DNA from: DAITAZ01 sp036824045
Lineage (GTDB): Bacteria; Pseudomonadota; Gammaproteobacteria; Burkholderiales; Rhodocyclaceae
DNA: 44,086 bases
Assembly (NCBI GenBank): GCA_036824045.1
Contig: DAITAZ010000030.1
Location: forward strand, 1-44,086
Direction of reading: 5' to 3'
The notes below the pieces were generated by a model. It was not told the origin of the DNA, made no database searches, and worked only from the letters and a program-made list of their open reading frames with translations. Shown piece after piece: positions 11,064-18,596 of the stretch (the stretch's first letter is position 1; each line of letters starts with the position of its first letter). The translations under genes were made by a program, and so were the position numbers.

Positions 11064-12023
11064 ATGGCAACGGCGGAATGGGGACTCATGTGCGCGGCCA
11101 GCCTGCTGGCCCTGATCTATGGGGCGGCCTCGCTGGCGCTGGTGCATCGCTGCACCGCACATCCGGCGCCGCCCATGGCGGCCGGCCCCGGGGGCGACGC
11201 GGTGCAGTTCTACAGCCGCTCGCCGCTGATCCGGCTCACCGCCACCTATCTGCCCGCCGCCGGTGCGCGGGGAGCGGTGGTACTGGTGCATGGGCTGGGG
11301 ATGCATCGCGGGCAGACGCTCGCGGGCGCCGCCGGGGGCCTGTCGGCGGAGTTGCGGGCGGCGGGCCTCAGCGTGCTGGCGCTGGACCTGCGCGGCCACG
11401 GCGGCAGCGATCCGGCCCGCCTGGGCTTTGGCCGGACCGAGCGGCTCGATGTGCTGGGGGCAGTGGACTGGCTGCTGGAACGCGGCTACCCGCCGGGGCG
11501 GATCGCGGTGGCAGGTGCTTCGATGGGCGGCGCCGCCGCCATTGCCGCCGCAGCCGAAGAGCCCGCCATCGGCGCGGTGGTGAGCGATAGCGCCTTCGCC
11601 CACTTTGGCGCCATGCTCTGGCGCACCCTGCCAGGCCTGCTGCCCCTGGGGCTGGGTGTGGTGTTCCTGCCCGGCCTTGTCCTTGGGGGCTGGCTGCTGC
11701 TGGGGGCGAATCTTTACCGGTTCAGCCCCGCCCTGCTGGCCACGCGGCTGCGCCAACGCCCGCTGCTGATCATCCACGCGGCGGATGACCGCTGTGTGCC
11801 GGTGGCGCATGCCAGCCACCTTGCCGCCCATGCGGGGACAGAGCTGTGGATCACCCCCACGGGCGGGCACTTGGGCAGCGTGCTGAGCCAGCCTATCGCC
11901 TACCGGCACCGGGTGGCCCGCTTCCTGGTCGATGCTTTGGCGTGCCCGCGCAAGGCCCACGACACCGCCCCGGCCACGCCTCCCCCGGCTCTGTTCGACC
12001 CGGAGGAGGCACAAGGCGCCTGA
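11064..12023 (+). CDS. Alpha/beta hydrolase with N-terminal membrane anchor
   Basis: A 319-residue serine hydrolase. An N-terminal hydrophobic segment (about residues 6-28) suggests a signal anchor. The oxyanion region VLVHGLG, the nucleophile elbow GASMGG, an acidic residue in HAADDRCVP and a histidine in TGGHLGS make a complete candidate catalytic triad in the usual order. Between nucleophile and acid lies a strongly hydrophobic insertion (LLPLGLGVVFLPG onwards) that could be a lid or a second membrane segment. Start: ATG at 11064 after GGGGAGAG. It is divergent from the sensor kinase (204-bp gap) and converges on ugpQ (8-bp gap). The fold call is firm; substrate and role are unknown. Confidence 0.88.
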   Translation: MATAEWGLMCAASLLALIYGAASLALVHRCTAHPAPPMAAGPGGDAVQFYSRSPLIRLTATYLPAAGARGAVVLVHGLGMHRGQTLAGAAGGLSAELRAAGLSVLALDLRGHGGSDPARLGFGRTERLDVLGAVDWLLERGYPPGRIAVAGASMGGAAAIAAAAEEPAIGAVVSDSAFAHFGAMLWRTLPGLLPLGLGVVFLPGLVLGGWLLLGANLYRFSPALLATRLRQRPLLIIHAADDRCVPVAHASHLAAHAGTELWITPTGGHLGSVLSQPIAYRHRVARFLVDALACPRKAHDTAPATPPPALFDPEEAQGA

Positions 12024-12031
12024 AGCGGGCG

Positions 12032-12805
12032 CTAGGGCTCGAGGCCTTTGCGCGACGGGGTTTCCGGCAGGTTTTCCGGCCGCAGCCGGTCCAGCCGGTC
12101 GGTGAAGACAGCGCTGACCCCTTGCTCCAGCAGGCGCCAGGCCATGTCCCGCAAATTGACGGTGTAGCACAGCACCGGAGTGCCGGAGGCCACCACCTGG
12201 GCAAGCCGCTCCGGCGGATTGACTGCCGCATCGCAGTGCAGGGTCACGCAGCCCAACCGCGCCATGCGCGCCTGCCAGTCGGGCGGAATCACGCCCACCA
12301 GCAGCCCCCGGGGCAGCAGGGGAGCGGCCTTGCGGGCCGCCGCCAGCGCCACCTCGGAAAAGGAGGAAAGCAGGGGCCACTGATCGGCGCCCTCCCAGTA
12401 GCGCCGGACCATCCAGGCCACCAGGGCACCGGTTTCCTGGTCCGAGCCCTCGGCGGGCTTGAGCTCCACGTTCGCCCACAGATTGAGCTGCCGGCACAAC
12501 CGGGCTGCCGAGGCCAGATCGGGGATGGGCTCCGGGCCGAACCCGGCGCCAAACCCGGCGCTGGCATCCAGGCAGGCAAGCTGGGCGTAGTCGTGATCGG
12601 CCACCCGGCCGCAACCGTTGGTGGTGCGGTCGAGCGTTTCGTCGTGGATGAGCACCGGCGTCCGGTCCCGCGCCAGCATCACGTCGAACTCCACCGCGCC
12701 GTACCCCGCCAGGGACGCCTGGCGCAAACCGGCCAGCGTATTCTCGGGCGCGAGCACGCCCCCGCAGCGGTGGGCAATCAGGCGCGGGAAATGCCAGCGG
12801 CCCAC
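12032..12805 (-). CDS. ugpQ: Glycerophosphodiester phosphodiesterase
   Basis: Predicted cytoplasmic enzyme of 257 residues hydrolysing glycerophosphodiesters to sn-glycerol 3-phosphate and an alcohol. GDPD-family motifs are clear: HRCGGVLAPENT near the N-terminus (catalytic His and Glu, with Gly replaced by Cys after HR), EFDV (metal ligands), and HDETLDRTTNG (second catalytic His). No signal peptide, as in E. coli UgpQ. The start is the GTG at 12805, four bases after the ugpB stop, so translation is probably coupled to ugpB; no clear ribosome binding site is seen. The transporter genes ugpA, ugpE and ugpC that normally accompany these two genes are not in this window. Confidence 0.92.
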   Translation of the reverse strand: MGRWHFPRLIAHRCGGVLAPENTLAGLRQASLAGYGAVEFDVMLARDRTPVLIHDETLDRTTNGCGRVADHDYAQLACLDASAGFGAGFGPEPIPDLASAARLCRQLNLWANVELKPAEGSDQETGALVAWMVRRYWEGADQWPLLSSFSEVALAAARKAAPLLPRGLLVGVIPPDWQARMARLGCVTLHCDAAVNPPERLAQVVASGTPVLCYTVNLRDMAWRLLEQGVSAVFTDRLDRLRPENLPETPSRKGLEP

Positions 12806-12809
12806 GGCG

Positions 12810-14081
12810 TCACCGGGCGAGCGGCGGCAGGGCCAAGGCCTGGTTGCCCTGCTCCACCGCCTGATCCAGCGCCGCCTTGGCGGGCTTGCGGTCGGCCCAT
12901 ACGTCCTGCAGTTCCTGGTTGGTGATGCGCCAGACCTGCTGGAAGCTGTGATTGCTGCGCAGGGCCGCGGCCGTGGCCAGGGTGGGCCCCACCTGGGAGC
13001 GGGCCTTCAACCGGCTCTGCAACGCCCGGTCCAGGGCCGTCAGGGGCAAACCCTGACCCGCCGTGGAGAGGGGGAGAAAACCGGTCTGCTCCACCCACTC
13101 CCGCTGCACTTCGGGGCGCAGGAGGAAGGCCACGAACTCGGCCGCCAGCCGCACCTCGCCCTTGCCGTGGCCGGCGAACGCCCACAAGGCCCGGCCCCCC
13201 GGCAGCACATTGGCGGGGGTGGCATCCACCACGTCGTCGTAGTGGGGCAGGTCGGCGGCGGCAAAATCGAAGGCGGCCTGGGCGGTGAGCCGGTTCTGCA
13301 GGGCCGAGCCGGCAGTGATCATGGCGCAGTCCCCCGTCACGAAGCGGTCATCCGCCTGATCCCCCGGCCCGAAGAGGTGCAGGTAACGGCTTTTCACCCA
13401 ACTGGACAGGCGAGCGATGTGCTTGACCTGCACGAAGCCGTTGAAAACGAGCGACTGGCCCTGGCGGGACTGGACCGCGAACGGTGCATTGTGCTGGGAC
13501 GACAGGTTGACCAGGTGCAGCCACACCGGCCGGGACGAAGCGTAGGGGCAGGCGTAGCCCGCCGCCGCCAGTGCCGCCGCAGCCTGCTGCATCTCCCACC
13601 AGGTGCGCGGGGGCTGCTCCGGGTCCAGCCCCGCCTTGCGGAAGGCATCCCGGTTGTAGAACAGGGTCGGATAGGCGTAGGCCATGGGCAAGCTCACCAG
13701 CCGCCCCTTGGCATCGCCACCCGCCTCCAGCAGAACCTTGTGGAAACCGGCCAGATCCACCTTCCTGCCCGCCTCCTGCATCACCTGATGGAGCGGCAAC
13801 AGCCGCCGCCCGACCAGGCTGTCAGGCTTGTCATCCTCATCAAACAGGGCAAGGTTGGGAGGCTCGTCCTGGGCCTTGAGGTCCCGGACCGTTTCGAGCA
13901 CCACCCTGTCCCCCGGGCGGCTGGCATTGAACCGGCTGACCAGGTGGCTCAGGGCTTCCTGCCGATCCGGGTCCAGGTCGTGGGCCAGGCGGATGTCCAC
14001 CGCCCCCGCGGGGCTGGAAAGCATCCATCCCCCCAACAGCCAGGGCAACATGCGCCCCATGCCGCGTATCCATGTATTCAT
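12810..14081 (-). CDS. ugpB: Glycerol-3-phosphate-type ABC transporter substrate-binding protein
   Basis: Periplasmic binding protein of 423 residues, family 1 extracellular solute-binding, with close likeness to UgpB (for example the stretches LFYNRDAFRKAGLDPEQPP and GDCAMITAGSA, the EQTG(F/Y)LP region, and the C-terminal region ELQDVW...ALDQAVEQGNQAL). The N-terminal signal peptide runs to about SSPAGA-VD. The start chosen is the ATG at 14081 because it gives this signal peptide and has GGAGA upstream; in-frame starts further up add a non-signal extension. It pairs with ugpQ but no permease or ATPase gene is adjacent: the next genes on either side are unrelated and on the other strand. It may serve a transporter encoded elsewhere, or act as a sensor or scavenging component. 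Confidence 0.85.
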   Translation of the reverse strand: MNTWIRGMGRMLPWLLGGWMLSSPAGAVDIRLAHDLDPDRQEALSHLVSRFNASRPGDRVVLETVRDLKAQDEPPNLALFDEDDKPDSLVGRRLLPLHQVMQEAGRKVDLAGFHKVLLEAGGDAKGRLVSLPMAYAYPTLFYNRDAFRKAGLDPEQPPRTWWEMQQAAAALAAAGYACPYASSRPVWLHLVNLSSQHNAPFAVQSRQGQSLVFNGFVQVKHIARLSSWVKSRYLHLFGPGDQADDRFVTGDCAMITAGSALQNRLTAQAAFDFAAADLPHYDDVVDATPANVLPGGRALWAFAGHGKGEVRLAAEFVAFLLRPEVQREWVEQTGFLPLSTAGQGLPLTALDRALQSRLKARSQVGPTLATAAALRSNHSFQQVWRITNQELQDVWADRKPAKAALDQAVEQGNQALALPPLAR

Positions 14082-14309
14082 TCCCGCGCTTCTCCAATCG
14101 TTGCCTGCCTTCGGCTCGGGCAGGGTGGCGCGCATTATGCCGCCACCGGACTCTGCCGGGACGGGGAGGATTGCCCGCTGACGCGCCCTTGCCCCGGCTT
14201 CCTTGCTGCCAGGCCCCGTGCCACGGGAGCCTTGCCGACAAGCATCAAGTAGATGCTACTCAGTGACGTTAACTCATGGGGAATAACAGGGCCATCTTCC
14301 TTTCTTTTC

Positions 14310-14732
14310 ATGGCATCGACACTGCGTTCAAGCATGCTCCTGATATCGGCCGCGCTGCTGCTGGCCGGTTGCGAGCAATTGGGCATTCCGGACCCGGCCA
14401 AGACAGCCGCCGCCAAGGAAGCCGAGGGCAAGGCCGTGGGCAGCGCCTGCCGCCACGCCGGGCGGGCGCTGGAGGACTGCTACCGGCTCAACCCCAAGGC
14501 AGTGAAGGCCGCGGTGTTCGCGGGCTGGAAGGAAATGAACGACTACATGACCGAGAAACAAATCGAGGTCGTCCCCCCCACCCTGCCCGCCGAACTCCCA
14601 CCGGGCAAGAAGAAGGAAAAAGGTGACAAAGGCGGGGATGGAGGCAAAGGCGACGGGGCCGACGCCGCCCACGACGACAAACAGGACGATGCGCCGCCCG
14701 CAGCGAAGGGCAAGAACGGCGCCCACCACTAG
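14310..14732 (+). CDS. Small hypothetical lipoprotein with charged, low-complexity tail
   Basis: A predicted 140-residue lipoprotein. The N-terminal hydrophobic stretch ends in the lipobox LLAGC, followed by a compact conserved-looking region with two cysteines (SACRHAGRALEDCYRLNP), then WKEMNDYM, and a C-terminal half dominated by Lys, Asp, Gly and Ala. The start is uncertain: ATG at 14310 gives a proper signal sequence, while ATG at 14253 would add 19 residues and ATG at 14334 would shorten it by 8; none has a good ribosome binding site. I recall similar proteins annotated as hypothetical in related betaproteobacteria but know no function. It stands alone between divergent ugpB and the SIS gene. 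Confidence 0.72.
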   Translation: MASTLRSSMLLISAALLLAGCEQLGIPDPAKTAAAKEAEGKAVGSACRHAGRALEDCYRLNPKAVKAAVFAGWKEMNDYMTEKQIEVVPPTLPAELPPGKKKEKGDKGGDGGKGDGADAAHDDKQDDAPPAAKGKNGAHH

Positions 14733-14940
14733 ACGCCCCGGCGCGAAAGCGCCACCTGAGCCCCCGGCCATCCACCCCTGAGCCTACGGGCGACGGTCCG
14801 TTCGGTCCGGTAGGCGGCCCCACGCAAGCGCCCTCGCCGCCCCCGGTTTCCCGGCACCGCGCCGCCCCTTCCAGTCACGCAACGCGCGACCCCATCCCGG
14901 GTGCGCAGCCCCGGGGCTGGCGGCAGCCCGCGCCGACAAT

Positions 14941-14949
14941 GCTAGAATG
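14941..14949 (+). promoter_or_regulatory. Candidate extended -10 promoter of the SIS-dolP pair
   Basis: The bases TGCTAGAAT in this position match TGnTAnnAT and would start transcription about 25-30 nt before the SIS start codon at 14985. No recognisable -35 is seen. The identical nonamer precedes alaS. Pattern match only. Confidence 0.4.
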
Positions 14950-14984
14950 AGTCCCCATCGGCATCAGCAAGGCATTCTTTCACG

Positions 14985-15575
14985 ATGGATCTCGTCGCCC
15001 GGGTCGCCAGTCATTTCAATGATTCCGCCCACCTCAAACTCGAAGCAGCGGAAGTGCTATCCGCGCCACTGGCCATGGCCGTTGAAATCATGGTCGAGTG
15101 CCTGCTGGCCAACGGCAAGATACTCGCCTGCGGCAACGGTGGTTCAGCCGGGGACGCCCAGCACTTCGCGGCGGAACTGGTGGGCCGCTTCGAGAAGGAA
15201 CGCCCGGAGCTGGCAGCGCTGGCGCTGACCACGGACAGCTCCATCCTCACCGCCGTCGCCAACGACTACGCCTTTGACCAGGTGTTCGCCAAGCAGGTGC
15301 GCGCCCTGGGTCAGCCCCGCGACGTGCTGCTTGCCATTTCCACCAGCGGATATTCCAGCAACGTGATCGAGGCGATCCGCTCCGCCCACGAGCGCGACAT
15401 GCGGGTGGTGGCGCTCACCGGCAAGGGCGGGGGCGAAATCGGCCAGATGCTGCTCGAAACCGACATCCACCTCTGTGTGCCGGCCAATCGCACGGCCCGC
15501 ATCCAGGAAGTCCACCTGCTCATGATCCATTGCCTGTGCGATGGCATCGACTGCATGCTCTTAGGAGAATCGTGA
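14985..15575 (+). CDS. gmhA: SIS-domain protein: phosphoheptose isomerase (GmhA) or DiaA-like
   Basis: A 196-residue SIS protein. Overall it reads like DiaA (same length; the stretches QHFAAELVGRFEKERPEL, QVRALGQPRDVLLAIST and ARIQEVHLLMIHCLCDGID resemble E. coli DiaA), and it sits directly before dolP as diaA does in E. coli. However it keeps CGNGGSAGDAQHF, Glu64 and His182, which align with the catalytic Glu65 and His180 of E. coli GmhA, positions where DiaA has Ser and Asn. It may therefore make D-glycero-D-manno-heptose 7-phosphate for LPS core, with HldC (24352-24852) acting later in the same pathway. The stop overlaps the dolP start (TGATG). Whether it also binds DnaA cannot be told from sequence. 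Confidence 0.85.
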   Translation: MDLVARVASHFNDSAHLKLEAAEVLSAPLAMAVEIMVECLLANGKILACGNGGSAGDAQHFAAELVGRFEKERPELAALALTTDSSILTAVANDYAFDQVFAKQVRALGQPRDVLLAISTSGYSSNVIEAIRSAHERDMRVVALTGKGGGEIGQMLLETDIHLCVPANRTARIQEVHLLMIHCLCDGIDCMLLGES

Positions 15576-16219
15576 TGACCAAGCTCAAGCGCCTCGCGCT
15601 CACCGCCGCGCTGGCAGCCACTGTCGTGCCCGCGCTTCAGGGCTGCTTTCCGGTGGTGGCCACCGGCGTGGGCGTGACCGCTCTGGTCGCAGCCGATCGC
15701 CGGACCTCCGGCACCTACCTGGAAGACGAAGGAATCGAGTGGAAGGCCCAGGCCCGGGTAGGCGACCGCTACGGCGACAAGGTCCACCTCAACGTCACCA
15801 GCTTCAACCGCAATGTGCTCCTCACCGGAGAGGTGATCGATGAAGCCACGAAAGCGGAGGTGGAACGCCTGGTGAGCGGGGTGCCCAACGTGCGCGGCAT
15901 CAGCAACGAACTGGTGGTGGGCTGGCCCAGTTCCCTGACCGCCCGCAGCAACGACGCCTACATCTCGTCCAAGGTCAAGGCCCGCTTCGTGGAGTACTCC
16001 AGGTTCCCGGCCCAGGTGGTCAAGGTGGTAACCGAGGCGGGCACCGTTTTCCTGATGGGGATGGTGACCCAGCAGGAGGCCGACCATGCCACCGAGATCG
16101 CCCGCACGACCAGCGGGGTGCAGCGCGTGGTGCGGGTGTTCGAGTATGTGAGCGACAGCCAGGCCAAGCAGCTCGACAGCACCAAGCCGGCCGAGCCGGC
16201 CAGCACCCCTCGCCGCTGA
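15575..16219 (+). CDS. dolP: BON-domain outer-membrane lipoprotein, DolP/YraP type
   Basis: Lipoprotein of 214 residues with lipobox LQGC (Cys24) and two BON domains (about 46-115 and 125-200), the architecture of E. coli DolP (YraP), which supports outer-membrane integrity and envelope stress tolerance. The start is the ATG at 15575, overlapping the SIS stop by one base, with AGGAG at 15563-15567; this fixes the signal peptide. The C-terminal tail after the second BON domain is short, polar and proline-rich. A GC-rich hairpin follows at 16227-16258. The pair SIS-dolP is the conserved core of the yraN-diaA-dolP neighbourhood; yraN and rsmI are not upstream here. Confidence 0.93.
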   Translation: MTKLKRLALTAALAATVVPALQGCFPVVATGVGVTALVAADRRTSGTYLEDEGIEWKAQARVGDRYGDKVHLNVTSFNRNVLLTGEVIDEATKAEVERLVSGVPNVRGISNELVVGWPSSLTARSNDAYISSKVKARFVEYSRFPAQVVKVVTEAGTVFLMGMVTQQEADHATEIARTTSGVQRVVRVFEYVSDSQAKQLDSTKPAEPASTPRR

Positions 16220-16226
16220 TCCCACG

Positions 16227-16258
16227 GCGCGCTCCGGATGGTACTTTCCGGGGCGCGC
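16227..16258 (+). terminator. Hairpin after dolP, probable terminator
   Basis: GCGCGCTCCGGA (16227-16238) pairs with TCCGGGGCGCGC (16247-16258) through 12 pairs including one G-U, around an 8-nt loop. It begins 7 bases after the dolP stop codon. There is no run of T downstream, so it may be a weak or Rho-assisted terminator or a 3'-end stabiliser. Confidence 0.5.
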
Positions 16259-16447
16259 TGCCATATCCCTGCTCCCCTGACAAGCCGGATTTGACGTTGG
16301 CAAAAGCGGACATCCTTCCTGCCCGCAGTGATGGCTTGCGAGTAATATTAAGCCCCGCTTTCCCAATAACAGGCCCCGCGGTAACAGGCTGACCGCAGGG
16401 ATGCCGCGGCGGCACACGCAGTGCTCATCGCTCAGAAAGGAGCGCCC

Positions 16448-16870
16448 ATGATTCACTACCCCCTGCCCTTTCCCCGGGAAGAACTCCTCGCCATGCCGGA
16501 GTCTGCGTACATGGACGAGGCCCAGATCGAGTTCTTCCGCGCGCTATTGCTGCAACAGAAGGCAGAGCTCGTGGACAACGCCCGGCTGACCGGCGAGCAC
16601 CTGCGCGAGACCGAAGCCAATGCCGACCCGTCCGACCGTGCGACCCAGGAAGAGGAGCATGCGCTGGAACTTCGGGTACGGGACCGGGAGCGCAAGCTGA
16701 TGTCCAAGATCGACCAGGCGCTGGCCCGGCTGGACGACGGCTCCTACGGCTACTGCCAGGACACCGGGGACCCCATCGGGCTGCCCCGGCTGTTGGCCCG
16801 CCCCACCGCCACCCTGTGCCTGGAGGCCCAGGAGCGGCGCGAGAAGCAGCAGCGCCTGCAGCGGGACTGA
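16448..16870 (+). CDS. dksA: DksA/TraR-family RNA polymerase regulator with a two-cysteine zinc-finger region
   Basis: A 140-residue DksA-type protein that would enter the RNA polymerase secondary channel and modulate transcription, usually with ppGpp. The coiled-coil tip is intact (DPSDRA, Asp60 and Asp63, matching Asp71 and Asp74 of E. coli DksA). The globular domain aligns with the zinc finger, but the four cysteines are reduced to two: CQDT (C103, T106) and CLEA (C124, A127). Zinc binding in the usual way is therefore unlikely. The start is the ATG at 16448 with AAAGGAG just upstream. It is a single gene with about 230 bp of upstream space. A canonical four-cysteine paralogue may exist elsewhere in the genome; this cannot be seen here. 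Confidence 0.92.
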   Translation: MIHYPLPFPREELLAMPESAYMDEAQIEFFRALLLQQKAELVDNARLTGEHLRETEANADPSDRATQEEEHALELRVRDRERKLMSKIDQALARLDDGSYGYCQDTGDPIGLPRLLARPTATLCLEAQERREKQQRLQRD

Positions 16871-16894
16871 CCACGCCCGAAACCTGTGCTGCGG

Positions 16895-16913
16895 TCCGGG
16901 CCGAGCGCCCGGA
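16895..16913. terminator. Short GC-rich hairpin between convergent genes
   Basis: TCCGGGC and GCCCGGA form a 7-bp stem around CGAGC, midway between the convergent dksA-like and SnoaL-like stop codons. No T tract on either side. It could act in both directions, but this is weak evidence. Confidence 0.3.
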
Positions 16914-16944
16914 GCGTGGAATTGATTTGCGCCGGGGCTCCCGC

Positions 16945-17388
16945 TCAGGCCCCCACCCGGCGCTGGAAACCCCTTACCAGACAGCCGAGCAGCGGCACCT
17001 GGCCGTAGAGTTCCGCCGCCGGGTCCCAGTAGTCCCGGTGGGTGCGCACCTTCCCATCCGTCGCAAAGCCGAGATGGCTGCTCCCCTCCATGTGAATCGG
17101 CACGACGCGCCCCGGCAAGGGCAGGCCGAAATCGAAGCGCCACAGCAGCATCACCCCGTCTTGAGCCTGCTCGCCATGGAAAACACTGCCGATGGCGAAG
17201 CGGGGAGCGTGCACCTGCTCGAACATGCGGGCAAAGACCCGCTGCACCGCCTGCAGGCCGCGAACCTGATTGAACGGGTCCTGAAAGGTGGCGTCAGCGG
17301 CATACCACTTCCCCAGCTCCGCCACACTCGCTGGCGTCAGGGTTTCGTAATAGCGGATCAAGCCCGCCAGATCCGGTGCACTCACCAT
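16945..17388 (-). CDS. SnoaL/NTF2-like protein, last gene of the B12-regulated operon
   Basis: A 147-residue soluble protein with the features of SnoaL-like NTF2 folds: an initial helix (LAGLIRYYETLT), the stretch WYAADATFQDPFNQVRG, MFEQVHAPRF, and a central sheet with the RDYWDP motif. Some members are enzymes (isomerases, hydratases, cyclases), others just bind small hydrophobic ligands; no catalytic set can be assigned. The ATG at 17388 overlaps the stop of the upstream methyltransferase gene by one base (TGATG), so the two are translationally coupled. In related clusters this family accompanies the amine oxidase, DUF1365 and CFA-like genes, pointing to lipid chemistry. Confidence 0.85.
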   Translation of the reverse strand: MVSAPDLAGLIRYYETLTPASVAELGKWYAADATFQDPFNQVRGLQAVQRVFARMFEQVHAPRFAIGSVFHGEQAQDGVMLLWRFDFGLPLPGRVVPIHMEGSSHLGFATDGKVRTHRDYWDPAAELYGQVPLLGCLVRGFQRRVGA

Positions 17389-18596
17389 CACCCCTGTAGC
17401 AGGGTCTGACGCACATCGATGTTGCGGGCGCGGAAACCGCCTTCGCACAACGCCAGGTAGTAGCGCCAGAGACGGATAAAGCGCTCGTCGAACCCCTGGG
17501 CCCGCACCTGGGGCAACGCCTGTTCAAAGGCGGCCCGCCACCGGGCCAGCGTCAGGGCGTAGTCGTCGCCAAAAGCGTGGTCTTCATTCAGCGCCAGCCC
17601 GGCGCCCGCCGCCAGTTGCCCCAGCCGCCGGGGCCCCGGGAGCATGCCGCCCGGGAAAACGTGCTGGCGGATGAAGTCCGGCTGTCGGCGGTACGCGGGG
17701 AACAAGCCGTCGTCAATGGTGATCACCTGAATCATCGCCCGCCCCCCGGGGGCGAGCCGGTCCCGCAGCGTCCTGAAATAGGTGGGCCAGTAACGCTCGC
17801 CCACCGCCTCCAGCATCTCGATGGAGACGATGTGGTCGAAGCGCCCTGGCACGTCCCGGTAATCCTGCAGGCGCAGTTCCACCCGGTCGTCCAGACCGGC
17901 GGCGGCCATGCGGCGTTGTGCCCATTCCAGTTGGGCGGGGGAAAGGGTGATGCCCACCACCCGACAGCCGTATTCCGCCGCGGCGATCTCGGCGAAGCCG
18001 CCCCACCCGCAACCGATCTCGAGTATCCGCTGCCCCGGCCGCGCCTCCAGCCGATCGAGAATACGACGGTACTTGCGCTGCTGCGCACGCTCGAGCGGCT
18101 CGTCCGGGTGCGCGAAGCAGGCCGCGGAATAGCTCATGGAGGCGTCGAGCCACAGGGCGTAAAAGGCGTTTCCCAGATCGTAGTGGGCCATGATGTTCCG
18201 CCGCGCGCCCTCCCGGGTGTTGGGCCGCAGCCAGTGGCGCAGCCGCGCCATCATCAGTTGCAGGGCCTGACCATGCACGGCCCGCCCCAGGGCCTGTCGC
18301 TGACGCCCCAGGTAGGCGAGCAAACCGGGCAGATCGGCGCAATCCCACAAGCCGGCTACATAGCTTTCACCCAGCCCCAACTCGCCCCGGGCGAGCACAT
18401 GGTCGAAGAACGCCCAATCGTGCACGGTCAGGCGCGCTGCAGCCACCCGACCCCGGCCATGCCAGGGCTGCCCGCCTGGCAGGACCAGTTCCACCGACTC
18501 GGGCAAATGATCGATCAGGGTGAGGATCTGGCGCGCGGAGCGGGGCACGGCGCCCAGCCCGGCGGGCGCAAACGAGGACTGACTGGCCATGGTCAT
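17388..18596 (-). CDS. CFA-synthase-like SAM-dependent fatty-acid methyltransferase
   Basis: A 402-residue member of the cyclopropane-fatty-acyl-phospholipid synthase family (COG2230). An N-terminal domain is followed by YDLGNAFY (139-146), the SAM-binding LEIGCGWGGFA (192-202) and SIEMLEAVG. Against E. coli Cfa, the bicarbonate ligand Cys139 aligns with Ala158 and His266 with Gln290, while Glu239 (Glu263), Ile268 (Ile292) and probably Tyr317 (Tyr346) are kept. It may thus add a methyl group to the double bond without closing a cyclopropane ring, as in the branch leading to methylated or furan fatty acids. The ATGA overlap with the upstream DUF1365 gene, with AGGAGG before the start, shows it is part of the operon. 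Confidence 0.93.
   Translation of the reverse strand: MTMASQSSFAPAGLGAVPRSARQILTLIDHLPESVELVLPGGQPWHGRGRVAAARLTVHDWAFFDHVLARGELGLGESYVAGLWDCADLPGLLAYLGRQRQALGRAVHGQALQLMMARLRHWLRPNTREGARRNIMAHYDLGNAFYALWLDASMSYSAACFAHPDEPLERAQQRKYRRILDRLEARPGQRILEIGCGWGGFAEIAAAEYGCRVVGITLSPAQLEWAQRRMAAAGLDDRVELRLQDYRDVPGRFDHIVSIEMLEAVGERYWPTYFRTLRDRLAPGGRAMIQVITIDDGLFPAYRRQPDFIRQHVFPGGMLPGPRRLGQLAAGAGLALNEDHAFGDDYALTLARWRAAFEQALPQVRAQGFDERFIRLWRYYLALCEGGFRARNIDVRQTLLQG

Noticed and set aside
14782..14815. GCCTAC...GTAGGC arms as terminator of the lipoprotein gene
   Set aside because: Only six pairs with a 22-nt unpaired interior and no T run; a nearby GGCGC-GAAA-GCGCC hairpin at 14740-14753 is also too short to call.
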